In this document: piece after piece, positions 34,523 to 47,399 of the stretch
How positions within the stretch are numbered: position 1 is the stretch's first letter
Layout: each line of letters starts with the position of its first letter
Assembly (NCBI GenBank): GCA_021234535.1
Contig: CM037838.1
Location: 26,203,969-26,267,968, forward strand
Direction: 5' to 3'
DNA length: 64,000 nucleotides
From: Stichopus chloronotus
Taxonomy: Eukaryota > Echinodermata > Holothuroidea > Aspidochirotida > Stichopodidae
The notes under the pieces: generated by a model
What the model was told of the DNA's origin: nothing
Databases searched by the model: none
Seen by the model: the letters and a program-made list of their open reading frames with translations, nothing else
Made by a program: the position numbers and the translations under genes

Positions 34523-37500
34523 TGCTTTCAAGCAAAGTATGTGCTATACTTCCTCTCTCTCTCTTTTTCAGTTACTTTCTTCATTTCTTATACAGAAGAC
34601 GAAGTAAATGACTGATACAATTTAAGCATAGTAAAAATATATAATATGATATCAATACTGACCACGAATGTCCTCCTTCCATTTAACAACGGTGTCAGTG
34701 CAGACTACATGTAAAGCTAAAAAATTTACTACAGCACAAGTACGTAACTACTCTGCAACTTCATACAAAAGTTCGGGTAGTCGATAATTTTCTAAACGTT
34801 AGTTGTCAATCCTGTATGAACTTTCTATATAGTTGTGTAGTATTTCCGAACCGGTAGAATTCCACCACTGACACCGGCGGTTCCAACGTTGCCAGGTCAT
34901 GAAGCATTAGTTGTTAGAACTGACTCATAACAAAGATTACAAGGTACTACAAAAGAACAGTCTGCGAACTACCAATCTCCATGTCACTTGCTTGTCTTTC
35001 TCAGGAGTTTATTGACTGCTTAAAATACTGTATGTAATAAATTATTGTACTAAGCATACATTTGATTACAATCTCTTTAAGTATTTACTAATAAAAGCAA
35101 TTACATTTACATGAAACCCATGCACACATTTCCGTTATGTATTGTCACAACAGTTAACGGATTTCTTTCTACCAAAAGTCACTGAATTAATCAATATATT
35201 GAACAGTTGAACAGGCAATTTACATTGCATTAGTGATATCAGTTCGTGTCTTCAGATCTTTATGTTTGACAATCTATCAAAAATGGACCACGATACCATA
35301 CCACGATATTTCCAACTTTTCCCTCTTTATTGATCTATTTTTCCCATTTTCGTTGATTTCGTCTTTTAATTAGTTAATTTTGTCCTAAACAATTAGATTA
35401 TAATGTTTTAAAAGTACACATGTAGACATAGGTTACATGTTGGAAAAGTAATCGAAACTCGAAAAAAAAAAAAAGGAGCACATCATTTCCATGAAACTCA
35501 AGAATTTTGAACTCTATAGCAATGCAGACGATTCGGCAATTATACTCGCCATGAGTTTACTAATAGTCAGTATTGTTCTATAGGTACCTTTCAAATTCGT
35601 TCTGAAATTGACGTCATCGATAGCTTTGTCGCCCAAAATAAAGTCCCCTGTGTAAATTTCAATGCCCACGTCTAAGTTCATTGTTCACTAAAATAATGAA
35701 GACAAAAACAAGATTTGATTAAACATTTGGAAGTAATACGAGCAAGAAATTTTAGATTTAGTTTTGCTTCTTTTTGTAAGTTATTGTCCACAACTACGAA
35801 AACTTCGACAATTGCGAATGTCATACCAGTGCTAGCCTACGTAGTAGCTCTGAATGATCAGCAGCACGTACTATAAATACTACCACGATCCAATCACGTA
35901 TCTTGGATGGCTTGTTGACACGTATAACAAAGCGAAAGCAAACTTTCAAGGACAATTTTGTACACAGAAATCTTTCAAAATCTCACCATTCCCCCTTTCG
36001 ATCAGCCTTCCAAATGAAGCTCAGGTACACCAAACAAACACTCAAAACCTCATATCATGCGCAATCTTCTATTTGCAAGGCTTTCCTGCCAAGATTGTAG
36101 TTTTAGGGGATGACTATAGGTATACGCATTAAACAACCATGACAAAATGCTATAGAGCTTGCCCATCTTCAGGCGCATTCAACTAGCTTACAGTAATTCT
36201 GACCTAGCTACATTGGGAATACCACTTGAGAAAGATGTCAACCATTTCCTTTTTCTAAAGATTTTGCAACGTTGAAAGAATCACATAAGTTCATTCAAAC
36301 GAAACAAGGTTGTTTAATCTTTCAAACCCCTACGGTATTGGGCTTTTAACTAAAAGCTACCAGCTCATTCCGAAAATGTGATGCTTTTTCTGAAGATCCT
36401 AGAGTGATTATCATTTATGAAAAGATAAGATGATACACGTTTAGGATGGGTTTGTCATTAACATAGACTGCGCCTGGCTGAGCATTATGGTAGATACCAA
36501 CAGCAAACAGAGAACTAGGAACAACTTTGTTGTGCCCTGTCCAATGGTAATGCGGCATGGACAATATCGTCTGAACAGTTGAAAATATTATTGCAAAACA
36601 AAAAATCATATCTCAATCGTCTATTCACCAATTTACATGATTTTTGTTTTGTTTGCATGATTATTGTAAATTATTCTTCTCATTTTATCGTGCTATATTT
36701 CAGTAGCAATTATACATCGACCTTTTTCATGAGGACTAGGAACCTTGGACATCTCAATGTTGCAAGATTCATTAACACTATTTTTAGTTCTCCATGAGTA
36801 TACATTTTTTTCGAACCCTCCCAAAGTCGGAAGACAAGACAAGAGGCCCAAAATCTAATAAAGAATCCCCACCCTATCTTACAGGACAGTACGTACAGAA
36901 CAACTGTAAACTCATACCCAGGCGGTTGCGATTTTGCAACCACGTTTCTAGATTCATTAAGCCGATCCCTTATCACTCACAACTCCCGGGTATACCGCTA
37001 ATGTGCATATTACATACAGCATATCATATATACGTACAGCAAGTCATTTTTAAGAATTGCAATGCAATGAAGGATAATAAATATGTCTAACTCATTTTTC
37101 GAATGCCTCCCATAGTATGTACTACATATCTTAAACTTGGAATCATAAACCTGTCAAAATGCAATTGCAGTTTGTGGGCGCATGGTTCATGTTAAGGGTT
37201 TTCATTTATGTAGTATTCGGTCTTGTGTTTTAATATCTGGCCAGGGAGATGTCATTAGACACCTTCCTGATTTGGCTAAACTAAATTTGTGATGAACACA
37301 CCCATTGAATTTTTCTGTGTACAGAACTCGATATTGGTAGTGGTTCTTTCTGTTTCCTTTATTATCAATCAATGAGTATGAGAAGGAAGTTTTTGTTAAG
37401 AGAGGTGGCACTACAATGAAGGGGTCTCAACAAAAACCATGACCTACGCATCATTTAAACAAACTTGCAGAAAGAGAGTGTACGTTTGTTGTGCTACCTT

Positions 37501-40500
37501 TTGACCCTAGGTTCTTAGATTAGGCGGATATTTGGGACGACTATCAGAGTGTATCAGAGTGGTTTGCCAGGGAGTAACACAAAATTGTTGGATTGACATA
37601 CTCCCCAGATAACCGGATCTCATTATCATCAAATAAGTTATTATTGGAAATGATAATGTTAATGCTTTATCGGATGGGAAACCCTAGCTTTTAAAACAAT
37701 ATTGAAGTTTTTCACTTTATGTGAAAAATGCGATAAGATTGCTACATTTCCTGTGAGTTAACTTGTTACATTCTAGAAAAGAACAATTTGCCACTTATTC
37801 CTTCTTATATCTGTTGATAACTATAAAGCTTCAATATATTTTCATCTAATGAAAAAGCAACAGTGAAGATGCTTCAAGGGAATTGATTGCAATGTTACGG
37901 GATTGGTCAATTATGAGTAGCAACGATTTGCAAACGATGATGCATACGATTATGTGCTTCTAATTGGTCAATGTTTTCGTAAACCTCGTAATCCCTGACT
38001 TTCAACCCCGACAAGTGTCTAGAACCACGAGGCGCCCCATTGGTAGCCTTGTCCTCGAACAGTCAACACCGTACCTGAGTCTGTAACAATATAGGCCTGT
38101 TTCATCGTCTGTACCCTCTCCGTTCTTCGTTCTGCCTCTGTCCTCGTCATGTAACTTTTTCAACAATTTTTTCCAAGATCTTCGTCAATTTGAATCTTCA
38201 TCTAATATGTGTATGCCGGTACAATCAATAAATCAAGTAGAATTCTGATCGATCAATCAAATCGAACTGTAACTCTTTCCCTGTAAATTTTCGATTGTAC
38301 ATCCCCTCTAAAAAAAATCAATAAAAAAATATATATATTTCATACATAACATGGTTGTCGGTAAGGTTTCAGCAAACGTGGATTAGGCCTAACACCCGTC
38401 GATTTTGGAAGTGGTCAACTTAATGGATGACATGGATTTGGAGGTTTCGTTTGTGCGCTGAACGTTAAGGCTGCCAACATTTTCCACATACCAATAATTT
38501 TAAAGTTATCATTTATCAAAGGGGAGCAGTTCAGGCCAATCTACGTTGTATTAATGGGCTTTTAAAAACGCACTGAAATGGTAAAGCATTGCTTTGCAGC
38601 CATGGGCTTAAGTCACTGCATATCAATGTTGTTGCCGTTAGAAGCATTCCTTGTTTGGTGCAAGGCAGTATATTGAGAGTGTTGTGCACGGCGTTTGGGT
38701 GCAGTAATATACAGATCTATGTGCATGCTATACTCCCAATGATAATCATTTTGGCTATACATGGCTAGCCTAATGCGATGCACCATATACTGCTCTGTGC
38801 ATTGCTCATAATTTACTTGAGGCTCAGATTATTCGTCTAACGTAATGTTACATTTTCTGGACAAAGGATGCACCTTAATGTTATCACATGAGAACCTTTT
38901 CCGCTTTTTGTAACATTCTGAGACGGTTTCATTTACCAAAATATGTATTTCATCAAAATATGTTAAATCTGTTTTATTTATGTCTAAAAAGACTCACAAA
39001 AGCAGTGCATTGTCGCTTTCCGTCGTAGAAACACTGATAAATAACAGCTATTGATCTTTTTGGATGCGTAGTTGAGTTGTCCGTCGGTGGACGTTGAAAC
39101 TCCGGTCACATTAATCCAAACGACCATAAGTCCCATCCTAGTGGTACACTATTTAAGGTTCTGTTCTGAGGATTAGTTTGATAACTACCCAAGTAAATTA
39201 TCGTAGGAACACATCTCAACGGGTGACATCTTTAAGTTCGTCGGACCAAGTTCTTGACGTTTTCAGTTCTTGTAGTAGATCTCATAGTCTGTTCTACTGA
39301 TTTTTCCATAAAACAGTATCTACTATGCTACGTTTTAAAATTTAGAATCTAAATTAGTTCAGTATGCTTACATTTCCTATTCACAGATTAAATGAAAAAC
39401 CTTAAATTTAACACCCGTATTCCACGTTTACTACTTTTTTATGCCTTAGATGCTGTTGCACGTGCTATGAGACGCAGTTTAGTCACTAAAAATGTTTCAC
39501 GCGGCGTTTGGCAATATGTGGAAGTGATGTCAGGAAAGCTTGATATGTTTGATCTTATTCTTTCCTGTATCTATCTGCGAGGTTGTCCAAGGACGGCATA
39601 CACCATTCAATAAACCAAATACTTAGTGAACACTTTGAGATACATAAGAAATGGCAAAAAGAAACAGTTCAACATATAATTCATATTTGAAAATTAACGT
39701 TTCTTACACAAAGTAGACAGCCTCTACATCATGAATATGTAGCAGTATAGTTACGTTTCTTACACAAAGTAGACAGTCCCTACATCATGAATATGCAGCA
39801 TTACAGTTATCGTTGGTGTTTCCAAGCTATTGCTCAAATCGCATCTCCTCGAGAGGTATCGGGGATTGCAGTTTTTTTTTTTTTTTTTTTGTATAACGAA
39901 GAACTGTATTAACATTTCTACAACCCTAACTATCCGCTATTCCCATTCTAGAGTTTTGATTGGTAGGTAAGACATGATGTGATCGTCCGCTATTTTTAAT
40001 AACCGGAAGTTCATCTCGTTAGTATGCGAAAACATTGTCAACACACCTCATTGGTATGCAAAATCACTAACAACACACTGATTTGAGACTATGGTTGGTT
40101 GCTAGGAAACAGCAATCCATGACCCAGTTGTCAATCAAAAATCAACTTTGGGGATCAGATTCATGAAAGAGCATGATAAAAGTGTACAGTGCATACAATA
40201 ACCTACAGTATACAGAGGAGGAGACAGTGGGTTAAGTGTACCCAAAAATATGACTTTCATGGTCGATAATTATAACACAGTATAATTTAGATATTTAATG
40301 TTTCACATGGCCATTCCCTGTTTTGCTTCGCACAAATCACTCCATACGAGCAACGACATGTAGCCTACAGTGTTGAATAAAGCAAGCTACTCAACACATG
40401 GAATGAACGTTACTGGTCATAGGAATGAGAGTAGTGTTAGATCTTATGTGAATCGCTTGAGTTGACAGAAGAAACGACTGTCACAGTTGTCAGACCCCCA

Positions 40501-41479
40501 AGCTGCACGATTGTCGGAGGTCAAGAAAACGTTTATGTTCGAAGTAGGCCTAACGTCCACTATCATGGAAGCAGTTTCGAAAAGTGTGTTGCTTCACTAA
40601 GTAATACTAACGTTACTGTCGTTTGTGGGCCTTTATCTCCTGTTACTGCCAGCATTAGCAGTGGCACAACGCATAACGGTAGTTGTACTTGCAGCAATGT
40701 CAGTGCCAGGCGTAATAACATTAGCAAAACTAACCTTTCGGCCTTCGTATCGTATGATGATAATAACATCGCTTAATATCTTCAGGATTGTACCTTTAAT
40801 GCACCCATCAATGTGAACATCAACAAAATTGCTTGAAAGTTGCGATGTTTTCAAAGCCTTTTCCTTCTTACAGTTGTTGATTCATGTTCATTCAGTCCAT
40901 TCCTTTGTTGCTAGGCCTAGTTTCACAAAGTATACACTCTTAACAATTACGTGTTCTAGTGTTGTTGTACCGCACTTGTCGAACTTTAACCTGTATGTTT
41001 TCCTACATACATTGTGTAAACGTGCCATTACTACTAAGCGACGAAAGTCGCCATATTGTAGTTCGTCAGTTCAGGGGGAATAAATCAGTTTACGACGTCT
41101 AGAAAACGTTAAATTTATCATTTTCTCATTGGTTGTCACTAAAAACACAGCCACAGTCTAGTACGTCATCTTGCTAAAAATTGCTTTTTCAGTCCATTTT
41201 AATCAATCTTTGCTAGAAATTGAGTTGCAGAAAAGGAATAAATTTCATTAGACTGACTTTTATTGACAAATGAAGCGTCGAGACCCAAAAGTTGGTAAAA
41301 TAACGGAAGAGGCGATAGTGACCAAACTTAAAATGTGGGGACGACCAATGATTTGTAATGCTATCCTGATTATTGGCAGACTGAACTACATGTTGAATTA
41401 CTAATATTTTGTACCCACATTACATAAAACAAAATCTGACACAAGCTTGTAGAAAAAATTTCCAGATTTATATTTGTGA
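34523..41479. other. 7-kb stretch between the DNase II genes; no confident gene
   Basis: Contents seen: a short CT run at 34551; a somewhat GC-richer patch near 37980-38160; a 56/57-bp tandem pair at 39694-39806; and a T run of about 22 at 39871. A 104-codon frame near 40462-40776 is Ser/Thr/Asn-rich and has no recognisable domain. Around 40000-41130 several CCAAT-type ATTGG boxes occur and one ATGCAAAA octamer-like site, which could mark a promoter, but no gene was seen to go with it. Confidence 0.35.
39694..39806. repeat. 56/57-bp tandem duplication
   Basis: Two copies beginning 'ttaacgtttcttacac' and 'ttacgtttcttacac' run to 'gcagtatag' and 'gcattacag', with few differences. Confidence 0.9.
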
Positions 41480-42121
41480 CGAAGTGTGTCCAAAGGTCGA
41501 AATATTTGTTTTGGACACTTTTTGTTATATAACGCAGAAGATATGAACCTCCATTGTTACATGATACCGTACTGTTTGTTTTACATAATTGAATCCATGC
41601 AATGATACTATGTAAGGTGATGCTAAGATGAGGGAGGAGGTACCAAGTGTAATACACGTGACTGTGTGGTTTGTAACCTTTATGCGCTTGTTACGAAATG
41701 CGAAGAAAAAAAAAGAAGGAAAGTGGAAAATGATAGGGGTTTGAACATAATCCGGTCAGAGGACGAGCGCTCTTTTGGGCGTTTATCTTTGAAAATAACC
41801 TGGGAAAGGTAATCTATTGCCCTAGACTTCGTTTAAAATAGACATTTAAAGATAAAGTTACATGATACTGCGGTATTCATAGCATATGTTCAAGGAAAAC
41901 GGTTTGCATGAAGTGGCATGTAGACATTTTAAAGTGAAATTATATATATCTGTTGCTAAGGTGTCATACGTCCTCTACGTTTCAATCAGGTTATTTACAT
42001 ATTCATGTCAGACACAAACTGCAACTCTGATATATATCGTGGCAACTTTTCAGGGACATTTTAGTTTACTTGTTTACAATCTTCAGTCTTTTGACCAAGA
42101 ATTATCGTCTTCATATTGCAG
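41480..42121 (+). promoter_or_regulatory. DNase II copy 2 upstream block and 5' UTR exon
   Basis: Two segments match copy 1 in order: 'gatgctaagatgaggga' near 41625 and 41895-42121, which ends 'accaagaattatcg..attgcag' at a GTAAGC donor (42122). The first segment also has a third copy at 49220-49505. A non-coding first exon ending at 42121 is inferred from the shared donor. Confidence 0.6.
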
Positions 42122-45100
42122 GTAAGCAATAGTATTGATGAGGTGACCATACTAAGTCTCATATCATTTCCATTTCTAGCTGTACGTGTTCCATAAGTTA
42201 CTTCTACGTGTTAATGAATTTAGGAAGTAGAAAACGGAAAATGTCGTTAAAATTAAAATCAAAGTTAACGTACGAGTACAGCAGTTGTGTAGTGTGCGAT
42301 AATCAAGTATATGTGTAGCTGGGCGTTGTGTGCGAAATATCCCTGTGGCTTCAGTGTTAGGATCATCTATGATTATGTTTAAAGTCTTTGTCTTCCGTGC
42401 ATATGGTATTGAGGTGGTTATTTCATTTGCCAATTGAAATATCTTTAGAAGTAATTGAGACTTCATTTATTAAGAAAGTACGAAACAGATTAAAGAACAG
42501 GCTGCAGAGTCAGATAACCGTTTTTCGGTTATGATGGAATTGTTGTTACTTTAATGTTTAATTTTCTCTCTACCCAAAAATTAGCTAATCAGAATATTCT
42601 AAATTTTCTGAAATAATTTCCAAATTCTTCAAAGCTGGTTCCCTATGTTTAACGTATTTCTCCACACTTTCAATTGCTTTCACTTTTAATCATTTTAGGG
42701 TAAATTTTTAAAACAAAGTTTATATGAACATTTGACGAATGACTACACCCGCTCAAATTTGTGATAAAAGCTTTCGAGACGCGATCAATCATGACGGCAT
42801 CGTCAGATAGTATTCTACTACTCTTTGCCTTGTCTCTGATCCCTGTTGTAACCCGCGGCCACATCCAATGTAAAGACAGTGACGGTAACGACGTTGATTG
42901 GTAAGTATGGTAATTTTGGTGTCGTTTTTTTAAGTTTAATTAAGTTCACTGCAGCCAAGTTGAATGCATTGATTTTAGCTAAAATCACAGGAAAATGGCA
43001 ATGCATGACAAACTATATACATTATGTCTCAGCCCAATCATTGTTGTCTTCACGTTGTTAAGTTAATTCATCATTGGGTAAGTTAAGTCAATCTGTCAGT
43101 TGTCACTGAACTTCACAGCTCATTTTTCTATGGTAATAATATACGACATAAACATCTTCTAAATCTCCGCGTGACCACGAGGACCACATATTTGCACCCT
43201 GTTTCGACATGTCCTGATGGATGAATCATGCGAAATTTAGCAATGCATCAAAAAGCCCACAAGCAAATGGAGTTAGGACCGTTTGTTCGATTGTTTATTT
43301 ATCACTTAATTAGTTGACATTTGCGGTTTTAGTTGACCACTTGTCAGAGTTTAAAGGATTACTCATTGATAGTAACTGATAGTTCAGGAAAATTGGCAGA
43401 CTGACAGTGGTTGTCAAAAGTGACTTTTAATTACGACAATCTTTTATCGAGATTGTGGACATAGCATTAATGCTATTTCTTCTTCCAATTATTCTTACAG
43501 AATAATTGCATGCACAAACGGAACTATTGATCTATCCAGTTTTACCTGGCAACTAACCCACGCCTTTGGTATTCCTGCAGGTACTACATCTACAAGTTAC
43601 CAAAAACAATGGAATTTGGTTGGAGGGGTGACAATTATTACTTCCTTTCGAACCTAGACCAACAATTTGTAATATCCACCACTGAAACCGCGCTGACCAA
43701 TCCGAAGAATCCTCTGGCCCAGACATTGTCTCCAATTTACCAGAAAGACAAGGTGACAAGTGCGATTGTATCAGTATAAGTTTAAAAATGTAGCATGCCT
43801 GATATACGAAGATCCCTTTCGATTTTCATGAAGCAACACTGCAAAATTACAATACATTCTGCAGTTGCCTCTTTTTGGTCGTAAAATTATTTTTGGTGTT
43901 ACAACTGAAGACAAAGAAAAATTTTCATGATTCTTTTATCTTTACAGAATCTCGTTATTTTGTACAGCGATCAACCTCCGGATTGTACCGTCGCTTTTAA
44001 ATATGGGCACACGAAAGGTATTTTTGGGGAAACATGATAAATGTAATGCGTGAAATGGATAAATCGAATGGAGTTTCATTTGTGATCTAAAGAGGAGCGG
44101 TTGCTTGTACCACATTTGGCAAAAACAATTCCTCAGAATATTTGGTCCACATAAAAATTTTGTTTATAGTTCTTTTTTTGTTTTATAGCATCCAATAACT
44201 TGAGAGGTCCTCTTTCAGAATTTCTCGTATGACATCGCGTCAACCTTCAGCGTTTTGAGAAATTCAAAATGCCACTATTACATATTTTCCTCCACAACTA
44301 AGCTTCTGTTTAGCCTTTTCATGTCTATTAGTATGTTTTGTTGACTTAAGTGAGCCATTCAATTCAATTGTGGCAGTTTGGTGGAATCAGTTGACAATAA
44401 ATTCAAGATGATGACCATTTTAGCTCACAAAAGTGTAATTTACTGCAGTTTTTTATGGGTTTCCTTTTTCAGGCGCTGTAGCCTTTGATGATGATACAGG
44501 TTTCTGGTTGATACACAGCGTCCCAAGATTTCCAGATACAAAATCATATCGGTGGCCGTCTAATGCTTTTGTATTTGGTCAGGACGCATTATGTGTTACA
44601 TTTTCCAAGAACGAGACTGACGAGATAGGTAAGCATTTCTCTATCTATGTACGTGGCTCATGATTTCATTATATAATTCATATTTTGTTACCTTTCTGTT
44701 ATGATAAATTCACAAGTCGACGAAAGTCGTAGAAGTAATAAAATGTGGAATCTTTGCTTGTAACATCTGCAACACAGGGAGCAACCTTATCTTCTTTTAA
44801 TGTTTTTTCTACTTGTTAAATAGCTATGCAGTTAAAATACATGTCAGCTTATGTGTACTATCAAGAAGGAGTAGCCTCTTCCTCACCATTCTGGAACGTG
44901 ATACTGGCTGAAACCCCTCCTGAAAATACCAGAAAAGTGACTCTGATTTCATATGGAGGACAACAATTTATCCACTATGCCAAATATGACTACTTCGGGG
45001 AAGGTAATATAGCTGCTTTGTAGGGCTAAGTTGCATTGAAATATTGCGTAACATCCCTTCGTCTCTTTCAAATCAGATGGACTTCTCCATCATCTCTCAA

Positions 45101-45211
45101 TTGACGATTTTCAACAAAAAGCGTTTGTAAAATTTTCATATTGTTATGGAAATGTATTTTATTTCAAAGATGAACAGTCAAACGTCTATTTTCCTGTGGA
45201 GGTGAATAATG

Positions 45212-45528
45212 CAGGGGTGGGCAACCTACGGACCGCAGGCCATATGTGCTCCGTTAGTCTTTTTTCGTTGCTGTTTCCCGAGAGATGTCTCAAGAAGAAT
45301 AAAAAAATTGTCAGTGTCAGACGCTTCATTGAATAGTGCCAAGTTTGCTTAAGTATTTCCTCATCACATATCGATTAAATGCTACATAACTTTGTGAATT
45401 ATGATTTCTATTGCTTGAATGTTCTCAAATTTAAGGGCTTGGAATCAGAAGCAAGTCGTTGGTCCAGTGCGACTGGACAATATTTCATTCCTCATGGTCT
45501 GTTCAGTCAAACCTTTTTCCCAGCCCTG
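45212..45528. mobile_element. hAT-like MITE, 317 bp
   Basis: The left end CAGGGGTGGGCAACCTACGG is a classic hAT-type terminus. The right end CTTTTTCCCAGCCCTG is an imperfect inverse. Flanking 8-mers gaataatg and tattaatg agree at 6 of 8 positions, consistent with an old 8-bp target duplication. There is no open frame. It lies in the intron between exons 5 and 6 of DNase II copy 2. Confidence 0.65.
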
Positions 45529-46769
45529 TATTAATGTAAATCATTTGTTGCATGTGCAATACACAACAATCGAGAGCAATCTGTCAATTTAAGACACAGC
45601 TGGACTCTAGTGATAATTCCCACTTCTAATACATCTATCTGACCCAAAGTCAACGATCCAATATTTCGTGAATTATTGACTTAAACAGATTTATACAGTG
45701 AGTTTGTGGCAACAGATTTGAAGAAGAAACTGTACGTTCAGACTTGGAGACGTACGCCTATCCTTGAGTCCGATTGCTCTTCGACATATCCAGTCTGTAA
45801 TGTCGCCTGGGTGACTCTGCCAAGCGGGATCATTCGAAATATGCAATCTCTGAAGATGGGAACTACATTTGCCTTGGAGACATAAACAGAATGGTAACGT
45901 TTTGTTCTTATTTGTTTGTAGAAATTACTGGTCTCACTATAGTCTCTCATTATTCGATCAATCACAGCTTTTTACTTCTAGCGTTCAAAATGAACAGTAA
46001 ACACCTCTCAATGTTCACCTTTTGTTTATGGTTGAACGTGTATTATCGTAATCTAATGGGATTGGCGTTGTTCTATCATGATTAGGGCTGGGACATTTAC
46101 TGTAATATACTAAAATCATGCCAGAGATTAAACAGTATATGTACTACACCTCCTTCCTTGGCGTTTGGGCCCTGAGACGCAGCCCACCCTCTTTGTCAAA
46201 GGATGTCATAAAATGGTTTCTGAGAATGCATTTAAAACTTCTGGAACTGAAACCGTAGCACTCCTTGCGGACATCACCATAAGCATTGAAAAATGCTAAA
46301 AGTACAGCAAATCATCATAAATTCTCTTTGTTATCCGATGGTTACTTTTTTAAAAACAAAAATCAGTAATACAGTTACTCTTTCTACAGTATGTACAGTG
46401 CAGAAGGAACTGGCCAGGTGTCTTTGGTGGTACGGTACGTCGTAATAAAAAAAAATACTAACCCCAGCCCCAAGTATTCGCCAAGTGCTACAAGAAAAAA
46501 TGGAGGATGGTACATAGTTTATAACTCTCGCGTAATCTCAACCCTCAGTGTATGTATTTGAACTAATTATGCACCAAAATTGCAGACATGAGACCCCAAT
46601 ATTTCAAAGCTAAGTAGACGTGTAGATTAGATTAGTGACTTTTCCGGCAATCTTGATGTGCTCTAAGGCAAGAACTGTTCTTCTGCGCTCCTCGAAAACT
46701 GACTGTAGATGACTCTCCGCGTTTTACTGGCATTCAGTCCACTCCCCATTTTTTCTCTCGATTCTGTAG

Positions 46770-46967
46770 CACATCAAAGAGGCCTTTGTATGTGAACCGG
46801 GTGAGGTGGTGGATCGTGCTCTGTACCACGACCCGGATGGGTCCTTGCAAGATCTGGTCGAAACCTTTCACGGAGCCCCTTCAAACTTTATCTATGCTCC
46901 ATTCCCTTGTCCTGCTTTCTCTCACAAAGTTGCAAAACTCCTCAATGCGAATCAAGATGAGCAGTAA
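46770..46967 (+). CDS. Unrecognised exon-like open frame, 65 codons
   Basis: After a good acceptor (TTCTCTCGATTCTGTAG) the frame opens HIKEAFVCEPGEVVDRAL, passes ETFHGAPSNFIYAPFP and ends LLNANQDEQ before TAA at 46965. Composition is protein-like and the codons avoid the local AT bias. It lies within the last intron of DNase II copy 2 and belongs to neither DNase copy. It could be the last exon of an unrelated gene or a transposon or retrocopy remnant. I do not recognise the family. Confidence 0.35.
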   Translation, partial: HIKEAFVCEPGEVVDRALYHDPDGSLQDLVETFHGAPSNFIYAPFPCPAFSHKVAKLLNANQDEQ

Positions 46968-47399
46968 ACCACTACCAATCCATCTACTTTAAGACTTTTA
47001 AACCCCATGTTATCAATATTAACTTTAAAAAGGGTACCATGCAAAAATGTCATTTATACATTCAAGTCTCAGTTCTCCACTTAAAATATTCAGTTGCTGC
47101 AATTTCATTTATTGTAATTTGTTTATTTTTCTTCTTTTCCTATTTTTTTTCGGCACTTAGACCGACCAGTTAGGGCGAGGTGGTGGAACAATGTGCGCAA
47201 ACCTACCAGTTGTTGCAGGCCAGTATCTCTCGATGACTACGCAGTTTGAATCATGTTCAACTGACCAGCCGAACCATTGCCCATAATCTCAAGCCAACTT
47301 GAACATGATGACTACCTCTACTTCGGAAAACGCTAGTGACTGTTTTGTAGATTTGAATTCGGTAGCAGTATATATAGATAGCTAAAAATAAATTCTTAC

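Larger units (their letters stand above)
42791..47286 (+). pseudogene. Deoxyribonuclease II, copy 2 (seven coding exons; 22-nt deletion in exon 6)
   Basis: Tandem paralogue of copy 1 with the same intron positions and phases. Exons: 42791-42900, 43581-43752, 43948-44017, 44473-44628, 44824-45003, 45689-45893, 47170-47286 (TAA 47284). Signal peptide, then [32 protein letters not shown] (first HxK, intact), [23 protein letters not shown] and RGGGTMC. Exon 6 is 205 nt against 227 in copy 1. Near 45821-45827 the frame jumps: CNVAWVTLPS continues into a stop (TAA), while the next frame reads DHSKYAIS and GDINRM to the exon end. The missing 22 nt lie directly before the second catalytic HxK. Without the lesion it would be about 343 aa. 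Called a pseudogene because of the shift; an allele or assembly fault is possible. AATAAA is at 47387. Confidence 0.88.

Noticed and set aside
36710..37090. Overlapping 88- and 98-codon frames on opposite strands
   Set aside because: Neither has protein-like character beyond length, and no splice or repeat evidence favours either.
40462..40776. 104-codon Ser/Thr/Asn-rich plus-strand frame
   Set aside because: Starts on TTG, both strands are open across the same stretch, and no domain, splice context or repeat relation supports it.
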